From Marinilabiliales bacterium (GTDB lineage Bacteria; Bacteroidota; Bacteroidia; Bacteroidales; BM523), in NCBI GenBank assembly GCA_002869425.1, contig PKSZ01000511.1:1-8169 (forward strand): a stretch of 8,169 nt of DNA, in the 5' to 3' direction. Below, in pieces: positions 1 through 5,585 of the stretch (the stretch's first letter is position 1; each line of letters starts with the position of its first letter). A program made the translations under genes and the position numbers. The notes under the pieces are model-generated. The model was not told the origin of the DNA. It saw only the letters and a program-made list of their open reading frames with translations, and searched no databases.

Positions 1-1
1 G

Positions 2-127
2 GAAATAAAAATGTACAGAGAAATAAATGAAGATAATGTATACAAATTTGATAATGGCGTTACAATATCAACAGACAGTTACGACAAAATTGGATTTGAA
101 TCTATGACACTTTCTCTTCAAGAATAA
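2..127 (+). CDS. 3' end of an unidentified gene (or a 38-aa small ORF)
   Basis: An open frame runs from the window edge to a TAA at 125-127 and encodes about 41 residues. The readable part includes KFDNGVTISTDSYDKIGF and ends in TLSLQE. It is polar, lacks a membrane segment, and reads like the C-terminal tail of a longer protein. The neighbouring terminator supports a real gene end here. An ATG at 11-13 follows a weak purine-rich GGAAA, so a 38-residue stand-alone ORF is possible, but a truncated larger gene is more likely. I do not recognise the family. The gene usually expected beyond rnc in Bacteroides (pfkA) does not match this tail, and the opposite orientation also argues against it. 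Confidence 0.5.
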   Translation, partial: EIKMYREINEDNVYKFDNGVTISTDSYDKIGFESMTLSLQE

Positions 128-149
128 TCTTTCATTTACATAAAATATT

Positions 150-176
150 AAAAGGCCAGCTCTGCTGGTCTTTTTT
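150..176. terminator. bidirectional intrinsic terminator between converging genes
   Basis: A hairpin has arms GGCCAGC (154-160) and GCTGGTC (164-170), giving seven pairs including one G-U, and a TCT loop. It is flanked by AAAA on the left and TTTTTT on the right. On the plus strand the stem is followed by six T, which suits the gene ending at 127. On the minus strand it is followed by TTTTAATATTTT and lies just past the rnc stop at 189. The flanking A and T runs can pair and extend the stem. It therefore probably ends transcription from both sides. Confidence 0.85.
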
Positions 177-188
177 ATTTTATATCGC

Positions 189-908
189 CTAACATCTGAT
201 CCTCTTTAATGCACTTTCAGCTGCAAGTTGTTCAGCTTCTTTTTTACTATAGCCCTTTCCTTCCCCCAGTAATTGATTGTCTATTTTTACAACCGATTTA
301 AAGATAGAAGGCACATTGGATTCTTCTGTTGTATCAAAAACTACTTCAGCTTTCTCCTTTTGTCCCCATTCAATGAGCGAACTTTTGTAATTAGATTCAG
401 TTGCCTCAAGGGTAGCCAAGCAAACATAATTCCTTAAAATTCTTTGGATAATAAATTTACGGGCACCTTTATAGCCCTTATCGATGAATACAGCACCAAT
501 TAAAGCCTCTAAGGCATTCCCGTATAAATTTCGTCTGTTGGTATTTCGCCCGAATTGAGCTATAATTAACTCATCGATTCCCATCTGGGTTGCCAAATCG
601 TTCATAAACTCCCGATTGACAAGCTTGGATCTCATTTTGGTTAAGAAGCCTTCATCTCTTGATGGATAGTGAGCATATAGATAATCTGCGACAACAGTAT
701 CCAATACAGCATCACCTAAAAATTCAAGTCTTTCATTATCTTCGCCTTTTCTATCATGTACAAGATCATTCATTGATCTGTGTACAAATGCCAGCTCGTA
801 CAATGAAAAATTTCTGGGTTGATATCCCAATATACGAGAGATTAAAAAATAAAATTCCTTCTTCTGCTGAAAAAGGAATTTTATTGAACTAAGACTAAAT
901 CTTGTCAC
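189..908 (-). CDS. rnc: ribonuclease III
   Basis: This 239-aa protein is a double-strand-specific endoribonuclease that processes rRNA precursors and structured mRNAs in the cytoplasm. Residues about 25-160 form the RNase III domain, with the signature NERLEFLGD at 58-66 (E59, E62 and D66 match E. coli E38, E41 and D45). Helix NALEALIG at 131-138 gives E134, matching catalytic E117. The C-terminus, about 171-238, is a double-stranded-RNA-binding domain ending GKGYSKKEAEQLAAESALKR. The position matching E. coli D114 is Asn131, which I recall from Bacteroides homologues as well. The start is GTG at 906-908, and the extended N-terminus (IKFLF..KKEFY) matches Bacteroides RNase III from memory, so this start is preferred. 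Only 3 nt separate it from the fabF stop and no Shine-Dalgarno site is visible, which suggests translational coupling. A strong hairpin lies within codons 8-21. Confidence 0.96.
   Translation of the reverse strand: MTRFSLSSIKFLFQQKKEFYFLISRILGYQPRNFSLYELAFVHRSMNDLVHDRKGEDNERLEFLGDAVLDTVVADYLYAHYPSRDEGFLTKMRSKLVNREFMNDLATQMGIDELIIAQFGRNTNRRNLYGNALEALIGAVFIDKGYKGARKFIIQRILRNYVCLATLEATESNYKSSLIEWGQKEKAEVVFDTTEESNVPSIFKSVVKIDNQLLGEGKGYSKKEAEQLAAESALKRIRC
848..885 (-). promoter_or_regulatory. 17-bp hairpin in the 5' coding region of rnc, candidate autoregulatory site
   Basis: Arms AATAAAATTCCTT (848-860) and AAGGAATTTTATT (873-885) form a perfect 13-bp inverted repeat. In the minus-strand mRNA the 12 nt between them, UUUCAGCAGAAG, pair further: one U-G wobble, then UUC with GAA, closing an AGCA tetraloop. 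The result is 17 continuous pairs in 38 nt, covering codons 8-21 of rnc. RNase III mRNAs in E. coli (5' leader) and Streptomyces coelicolor (within the coding region) are known to be cut by their own product. That this hairpin does the same is inference. The structure itself is seen directly. A short U run follows it, so attenuation is an alternative role. Confidence 0.5.
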
Positions 909-911
909 AAA

Positions 912-2165
912 TTATTCTGAAAATTTCTTAAAAATAACAGAAGCATTATGCCCACCAAAACCAAAAGTGTTACTTAGTGCAGCATTTACTGTTCTTTTTT
1001 GAGCTTTATTAATCGTAAGATTCAGTTTTGGATCCAATTCCGGATCAATTTCCTGATGATTAATAGTAGGAGGAACAATACCATTAATTACTGACAAAAT
1101 AGAAACAATAGATTCTACCGCACCAGCAGCACCTAATAGATGTCCAATCATTGATTTTGTTGAACTGATATTAAGCTTATAAGCATGTTCTCCAAATACA
1201 TTTTTAATTGCAATTGTTTCAGCAATATCTCCTCGTGGTGTAGCTGTACCATGCACATTTATGTAATCAATTTCTTCGGCCTTCATTTCTGCATCGGACA
1301 AAGCGTATTTCATCACATTTTTTGCACCTAATCCTTCTGGATGAGGAGCTGTTAAATGGTAGGCATCAGCAGACATCCCTGCCCCTGCTACCTCTGCATA
1401 TATTCTTGCACCCCGGGCTTTTGCATGCTCTAATTCCTCAAGGATCAATGCGCCACCGCCTTCACCCATAACAAAGCCATCACGAGTAGAACAAAACGGT
1501 CTTGAAGCTGTCTTATATTCTTCGTTTTTGGTTGACATGGCGTGCATTGAATTAAAACCTCCCACTCCAGCTCTTGTTATTGGTGCCTCTGATCCTCCTG
1601 TAATAAACATATTAGCTTTACCCAGACGAAGATAATTAAAGGCATCAATTATTGCATGTGTAGACGTAGCACATGCAGAGACTGTTGCATAATTTGGTCC
1701 TCTAAAGCCATACTTCATAGAAATATGACCAGCAGCAATATCTGCAATCATTTTTGGAATGAAAAAAGGACTAAATCTTGGATTCATATTATTCCTAGCA
1801 AGATTAAGCACCTCGTCTTCAAACGTTTGCAACCCACCAATACCAGAGCCAAAAATCACTCCGGCGCGATCATGATCAACTTTTTCCAAGTCAACACCAG
1901 CATCTTTCATTGCCATTTCAGCAGCAATCAATGCGAACTGTGTATACTTGTCCAGTTTCCTGGATTCTTTTCTTTCGAAATAATTCAGAGGATCATAATT
2001 CTTCACCTCGCAGGCAAACTTTGTTTTAAACAAAGCTGCATCAAATTGAGTAATCATATCTGCAGTGCTAATACCATTAACCATGGTATTCCAAAATTCC
2101 TCAACAGAATTTCCACCGCCATTAATGGTACCCAAGCCAGTAACAACTACCCGCTTTAATTCCAT
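912..2165 (-). CDS. fabF: beta-ketoacyl-[acyl-carrier-protein] synthase II
   Basis: This is a cytoplasmic condensing enzyme of type II fatty-acid synthesis. It joins malonyl-ACP to an acyl chain with loss of CO2. From the ATG at 2163-2165 it is 417 aa, normal for FabF. The thiolase-fold Cys-His-His triad is complete: C165 in SACATSTHA, H305 in NVHGTATPRGD and H342 in SMIGHLLGAAG, with the supporting lysine K337. The C-terminal loop FGFGGHNASV (401-410) is also present. The ATG start gives MELKRVVVTGLG, the usual beginning; an in-frame TTG at 2169-2171 would add only two residues and is less likely. One oddity is that the usual TPIGN after the first strand reads INGGGN (residues 14-19). It lies 35 nt downstream of acpP, whose product carries its substrate, and 3 nt upstream of rnc. 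Confidence 0.96.
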   Translation of the reverse strand: MELKRVVVTGLGTINGGGNSVEEFWNTMVNGISTADMITQFDAALFKTKFACEVKNYDPLNYFERKESRKLDKYTQFALIAAEMAMKDAGVDLEKVDHDRAGVIFGSGIGGLQTFEDEVLNLARNNMNPRFSPFFIPKMIADIAAGHISMKYGFRGPNYATVSACATSTHAIIDAFNYLRLGKANMFITGGSEAPITRAGVGGFNSMHAMSTKNEEYKTASRPFCSTRDGFVMGEGGGALILEELEHAKARGARIYAEVAGAGMSADAYHLTAPHPEGLGAKNVMKYALSDAEMKAEEIDYINVHGTATPRGDIAETIAIKNVFGEHAYKLNISSTKSMIGHLLGAAGAVESIVSILSVINGIVPPTINHQEIDPELDPKLNLTINKAQKRTVNAALSNTFGFGGHNASVIFKKFSE

Positions 2166-2177
2166 AAACAATTGTTT
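2166..2177. repeat. 12-bp perfect palindrome abutting the fabF start codon
   Basis: AAACAATTGTTT is a perfect palindrome ending exactly at the fabF ATG, in the 35-nt acpP-fabF gap. It occupies the place where a ribosome-binding site would be, and no Shine-Dalgarno motif is present. It may be chance in AT-rich DNA. As RNA it would form only a weak four-pair stem. Confidence 0.3.
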
Positions 2178-2200
2178 TTCTGTAAAAAATGATTTACTTC

Positions 2201-2437
2201 TTACTTAGAGTTTTCTTGAATATAATTGATTGCATCACCAACTGTGCCGATGTTTTCTGCCTGATCATCAGGTATTGCAATATTAAACTCTTTTTCGAAC
2301 TCCATAATAAGTTCTACAGTGTCTAAAGAATCAGCTCCTAAATCATTAGTAAAAGAAGCTTCTGGAGTAACTTCATTCTCATCCACACCTAATTTATCAA
2401 CAATAATAGCTTTTACTCTTGCTGAAATGTCTGACAT
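2201..2437 (-). CDS. acpP: acyl carrier protein
   Basis: This small acidic cytoplasmic protein carries growing fatty-acyl chains on a 4'-phosphopantetheine arm. It is 78 aa, the usual size. The attachment serine is S37 in the hallmark sequence [12 protein letters not shown] (32-43), followed by the acidic recognition helix [13 protein letters not shown]. It starts at ATG 2435-2437 and the upstream AAAAAATTACAGTT has no Shine-Dalgarno motif, typical of highly expressed Bacteroidota genes. It is first in the acpP-fabF-rnc transcript and diverges from purN across a 174-bp promoter region. Confidence 0.98.
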   Translation of the reverse strand: MSDISARVKAIIVDKLGVDENEVTPEASFTNDLGADSLDTVELIMEFEKEFNIAIPDDQAENIGTVGDAINYIQENSK

Positions 2438-2506
2438 AACTGTAATTTTTTAATTAATAATAAATGTTTTACAATTTTTAAAGTATGCAAAGAAAGAAAT
2501 TTAAGT

Positions 2507-2512
2507 ATTATA
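2507..2512 (-). promoter_or_regulatory. possible -10 element for acpP
   Basis: On the minus strand this reads TATAAT, about 70 nt upstream of the acpP ATG. No good partner element is visible upstream because the DNA there is nearly all A/T. Bacteroidota normally use a TAnnTTTG -7 element, so this exact match to the E. coli consensus may be fortuitous. Confidence 0.2.
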
Positions 2513-2531
2513 AATAAAAAAAAAATAATAA

Positions 2532-2558
2532 TTTGTTAATAAATAATCCCTTATTTTG
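2532..2558 (+). promoter_or_regulatory. possible Bacteroidota-type promoter for purN
   Basis: TTTG at 2532-2535 and TTATTTTG at 2551-2558 resemble the -33 TTTG and -7 TAnnTTTG elements of the Bacteroidota primary sigma factor. The second matches at all fixed positions but one. The spacing of 15 nt is shorter than the usual roughly 19, so the call is weak. It would place the start of transcription roughly 45 nt before the purN ATG. Confidence 0.3.
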
Positions 2559-2596
2559 TAAGCAAAACAAAGCGTATTATATACATAGACAAGGAT

Positions 2597-2603
2597 AAGG
2601 AAG
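2597..2603 (+). promoter_or_regulatory. ribosome-binding site of purN
   Basis: AAGGAAG lies 8 nt before the ATG at 2612. It is a good Shine-Dalgarno match and the clearest one in the window, and it fixes the purN start. The other genes here have none that is obvious. Confidence 0.6.
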
Positions 2604-2611
2604 ATATTAAC

Positions 2612-3178
2612 ATGAAAAACATTATCATCTTTGCATCGGGTTCAGGAACAAATGCTGAAAATCTTGTTAATTACTATTCGAACAAAGAGCACGCAATGGT
2701 TTCCCACATATTTACAAACAATCCAAATGCAAAAGTAATTGAACGAGCATCCAGGTTAAAAGTACCTATACACATTTTCACCAAGGACGAAATGAATAAT
2801 GGATCTTTACTTAATTGTATTGTTGAATTAAAAACCGACCTTATTGTATTGGCTGGTTTTCTCTGGTTAATCCCTGAAAATATAATAAAAGCCTTCCCAA
2901 ATAGAATAATAAATATTCACCCTGCACTTCTTCCCGCATATGGAGGTAAAGGAATGTATGGCATGAAAGTGCATGAATCAGTTGTTTCCAATCATGAAAA
3001 AGAGACGGGCATTACAGTGCATTATGTTAATGAAAAATATGATGATGGCGCTGTGATTTTGCAGGAAAAATGTAGCGTTTTAGCAGATGACACACCAAAC
3101 AGTGTTGCAGAAAAAATACATCAACTTGAATACAAGTACTTTCCGATTGCAGTAGATAAAATTATTGAACTTCTGTAG
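2612..3178 (+). CDS. purN: phosphoribosylglycinamide formyltransferase (GAR transformylase 1)
   Basis: This cytoplasmic enzyme of de novo purine synthesis transfers a formyl group from 10-formyltetrahydrofolate to glycinamide ribonucleotide. It is 188 aa, slightly short of the 200-210 typical. The N-terminal phosphate-binding loop ASGSGTNAENL (8-18) is intact. The catalytic trio is N101 and H103 in IINIHPALLP and D144 in NEKYDDGAVI, matching E. coli N106, H108 and D144. The folate-site stretch GITVHYVNEKYDDG is present. It is preceded by a clear ribosome-binding site. It is transcribed away from acpP, an arrangement I recall from Bacteroides. Its last 17 bp overlap the end of the convergent M23 peptidase gene, and no terminator follows directly. 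Confidence 0.96.
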   Translation: MKNIIIFASGSGTNAENLVNYYSNKEHAMVSHIFTNNPNAKVIERASRLKVPIHIFTKDEMNNGSLLNCIVELKTDLIVLAGFLWLIPENIIKAFPNRIINIHPALLPAYGGKGMYGMKVHESVVSNHEKETGITVHYVNEKYDDGAVILQEKCSVLADDTPNSVAEKIHQLEYKYFPIAVDKIIELL

Positions 3179-4448
3179 TATCTTTTGAAGATGTGTTTGG
3201 CAATTCTATTTCATCAATCAAGGGTTTAAGATACTTTATCAAGCTATGATATTCCAGTTTTAATGCAGGATTAACAGGTTCTACAGGAGGGGCCTCAACT
3301 TTTAAAGGATCAACAGGCACGCCATTTTTGTAAAACCTAAAATCCAAATGAGGTCCAGTTGACAAACCTGAACTACCCACATAGCCGATAATATCTCCCT
3401 GTTTGACCATTGTTCCAGCTTTTATACCCTTTCCAAATCGTGATAAATGCATATATAATGTTGTGTAAATGCTATTATGCTTTATTTTAATCATTCTTCC
3501 TGCACCACCACTCCAACCGGCTTTTATAACTTTTCCATCACCAATTGCATGAACTGGCGTGCCAACAGGTGCAGCATAATCAACACCATGATGCGGTCTT
3601 CTGATTTTCAGAACAGGATGTAACCGACTATTTGAAAACCTACTGCTAATCCTGGAAAACTTAAGCGGAGCCTTAAGAAAGGCTTTTCTCAAGCTATTTC
3701 CTTCGATATCATAAAAACTTCTAATGTCATCCTGAATAAATGGAAATGCATAAAAAACTGTATCCATATATGAAAATAACGCTACATGGATATCCCCGAT
3801 TCCAATAGAAGTACTATCTACATATTGTTCATCATAAATAACCTTAAAATAATCCCCCTTTTGCAATCCGAAAAAATCTACTGACCAAGCATAAATATCC
3901 TCCAATTCAAGAGCCAATAGCCGATTAATATTATTGGAAGCCATTGCATTCCACAAAGAAGATTCGATAATCCCGGAAGCTTCCTTTAGCACTAACTCAA
4001 TCTCTTTTTGACCATTCCATACATTAACCGTATCGCCGAACTCAAATACAACATAATCTCTTGCATTCTTCTCATATACAAAATAGCGTAAATCGGATAA
4101 AGAATCATCAGAACAAAAAGCAGAATAATGATTTCCTGTACGTATCTTTCTTACATCAAATATTGAATCCCAACTTTTAGCAAGGCAATCAATCAGGCGA
4201 TAATCAACATGAAAAGGGGATAGGATTTCTGAAAGATTTTGATTTCGCTTTACAATACCTTTCTGCACCTTAAATGAATCTACAGGAATTCCATATTTAT
4301 ACGTCGTAAGGGTTGAATCAAAAGAAATACAAGCATCCTCTACAACCTCAACTTTCTCTTCGTGTGCAGTATACAGATACAATAAACTTACAAGAATAAG
4401 AGAAGAAACAAATACTATAATAAAGTCTCTCAATAAACTTTTTTGCAT
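3162..4448 (-). CDS. membrane-anchored M23 (LytM-type) peptidase
   Basis: This 428-aa protein is probably a peptidoglycan endopeptidase acting in the periplasm on cross-links between stem peptides. Residues about 9-26 form one hydrophobic N-terminal segment, likely an uncleaved anchor. Residues about 60-255 resemble the OapA/Csd3-like N-terminal domains of MepM-type enzymes (GIIESSLWNAM at 159-169), which can cover the active site. The M23 domain spans about 265-382: H286 and D290 in HHGVD are zinc ligands, H334 in YMHLS and H367 in GPHLDF are catalytic. The usual third zinc ligand, the second His of HxH, is D369 here; I believe this is common in Bacteroidota homologues. The tail after 385 is proline-rich, then polar. 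It starts at ATG 4446-4448, 9 nt after the upstream phosphoesterase gene, so it is probably the last gene of the leuS operon. Confidence 0.9.
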   Translation of the reverse strand: MQKSLLRDFIIVFVSSLILVSLLYLYTAHEEKVEVVEDACISFDSTLTTYKYGIPVDSFKVQKGIVKRNQNLSEILSPFHVDYRLIDCLAKSWDSIFDVRKIRTGNHYSAFCSDDSLSDLRYFVYEKNARDYVVFEFGDTVNVWNGQKEIELVLKEASGIIESSLWNAMASNNINRLLALELEDIYAWSVDFFGLQKGDYFKVIYDEQYVDSTSIGIGDIHVALFSYMDTVFYAFPFIQDDIRSFYDIEGNSLRKAFLKAPLKFSRISSRFSNSRLHPVLKIRRPHHGVDYAAPVGTPVHAIGDGKVIKAGWSGGAGRMIKIKHNSIYTTLYMHLSRFGKGIKAGTMVKQGDIIGYVGSSGLSTGPHLDFRFYKNGVPVDPLKVEAPPVEPVNPALKLEYHSLIKYLKPLIDEIELPNTSSKDTTEVQ

Positions 4449-4457
4449 CGTTAACTA

Positions 4458-5576
4458 CTACTTTGTTTCAAACAATAGCTTATATTCAATACTTTGATCA
4501 GGCGCGTAAAGCATATTTTTAACAACCACAGGAATATAATACGTATTTGGCTTCTCTGCCTTTTCAATACATGCTGGCGTGACCATAATATAATCTTCAG
4601 TTTCCGCAGTAAGTGTCTGAACTTCTGGAACTAAAGTATCATGCTTAACAAGCTTTAGTTCATAGTTAAGGCTACTGAGATTTTCATAATGAACCCTGAT
4701 AAAAACTTCCTTTTTTTCTGCTTTCTGATTAATAGCCGAGTCAATAGATGTCATTTTTAATGATTTATCCGCAATACTATTTAATATTTCCTTGCTTCCA
4801 AATAGCAGATTAGAACTAAATACAGCGGTATTTCCATTGCGCAATGCATTTTTCACTGACTCTTCCGTTCTTTCTTCGGCAAAAACAAGTGTTACGGTTC
4901 TATGTTCCCCCTTATAAAAATCATAATACAAACCCGACGGGCTATGTAAATCTGAACCTCCAAGTATGGTTATTCCCTTCTCGAGACACCACTTGTGTGC
5001 AAGCGGATAATAGGTTTTTTCATTCACAATCTCCATTCCATGCATCCAGCCCTGATTGTATATATAATCATGCTCCTCGTACCAAATTGGAATATTGTTT
5101 TCTTGTCGCCATCCAGGATGATTCCACATGATAAAAGCCCCTTGTTTAGCAGCTTCACCCAAGCTAACTTTAAAATCATTGTCTTCCAATAAATTATTAT
5201 CAGAAGTAAAAACTGCATTAAAATGCCCTGGAGGCATATTTTTAGTTATTTCGGCGCCTCTTATCAAAATTACATCAGATTTTTCGGCCTTTTTAAGCGC
5301 TATTTCATATGCTCTGTTATGATCTCCTGTGACTTCTTCGTGTGGTCGGTATTCAATGTGATCACTTATACAAATAACGTCAATCCCTTCTGCAACTGCT
5401 TCATCCACTCTAACTGTTGGCCAAACTTCACCATCAGAAAACACAGTATGAAGATGGAAATCACATACCATGGTCTGCTTGCCCATTATATTTGGGAAAC
5501 TAATAATCCTCGGATCGTTTTGCGCAAAAACAAAAATACTTGATAGAACTAAAATTAAAACTATTAATACTCTCAT
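4458..5576 (-). CDS. exported PHP-domain phosphoesterase, Sb-PDE-like
   Basis: This is a predicted secreted metal-dependent phosphoesterase of 372 aa. Residues 1-18 form a signal peptide, with likely cleavage after VFA-18 and no lipobox cysteine. The PHP fold follows with its metal ligands: H41 and H43 in DFHLHT, D48 in FSDG, D72-H73 in ISDH, E109 in RGAEIT, H118 in PGHFN, H153 in WNHPGW, and D209 and H211 in GGSDLH. The overall pattern resembles proteins annotated as the Sb-PDE family, named for a Sphingobium organophosphate phosphodiesterase. The native substrate is unknown. Residues about 285-370 form a beta-rich C-terminal segment. The start is the ATG at 5574-5576; an in-frame TTG at 5580-5582 would add two residues. 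The gene sits 9 nt after leuS and 9 nt before the M23 peptidase. Confidence 0.87.
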   Translation of the reverse strand: MRVLIVLILVLSSIFVFAQNDPRIISFPNIMGKQTMVCDFHLHTVFSDGEVWPTVRVDEAVAEGIDVICISDHIEYRPHEEVTGDHNRAYEIALKKAEKSDVILIRGAEITKNMPPGHFNAVFTSDNNLLEDNDFKVSLGEAAKQGAFIMWNHPGWRQENNIPIWYEEHDYIYNQGWMHGMEIVNEKTYYPLAHKWCLEKGITILGGSDLHSPSGLYYDFYKGEHRTVTLVFAEERTEESVKNALRNGNTAVFSSNLLFGSKEILNSIADKSLKMTSIDSAINQKAEKKEVFIRVHYENLSSLNYELKLVKHDTLVPEVQTLTAETEDYIMVTPACIEKAEKPNTYYIPVVVKNMLYAPDQSIEYKLLFETK

Positions 5577-5585
5577 AATCAATAT

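Larger units (their letters stand above)
2438..2611. promoter_or_regulatory. divergent acpP / purN promoter region
   Basis: This 174-bp, very AT-rich stretch has no credible ORF and separates two divergent genes, so it must hold both promoters. It contains a run of ten A at 2516-2525, which may act as an UP-like or bent element, and a short TTTTG/CAAAA inverted repeat (2554-2558 and 2563-2567) next to the putative purN promoter. I see no riboswitch-like fold or tRNA. Confidence 0.7.

Noticed and set aside
1656..2159. 167-aa open frame on the plus strand opposite fabF
   Set aside because: It lies entirely antisense to a clear fabF, is rich in Cys, Asn and His in a pattern typical of reverse-complement coding, and shows no domain or ribosome-binding site.
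2169..2171. TTG as the fabF start
   Set aside because: The ATG at 2163-2165 gives the standard MELKRVVVTG N-terminus; TTG would add only Met-Phe.
2450..2457. TTAATTAA palindrome upstream of acpP
   Set aside because: Such an eight-base A/T palindrome is expected by chance in this very AT-rich spacer.
3177..3235. Inverted repeat AGTATCTT / AAGATACT spanning the purN end
   Set aside because: Eight-base arms are separated by 43 nt with no T run after them; too weak to call a terminator or operator.
5223..5543. 106-aa plus-strand frame opposite the PHP gene
   Set aside because: It is antisense to an intact gene whose metal-binding motifs are all in the minus-strand frame; composition is shadow-like.
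5580..5582. TTG as the PHP gene start
   Set aside because: The ATG at 5574-5576 gives a well-formed signal peptide; the TTG would add two residues.
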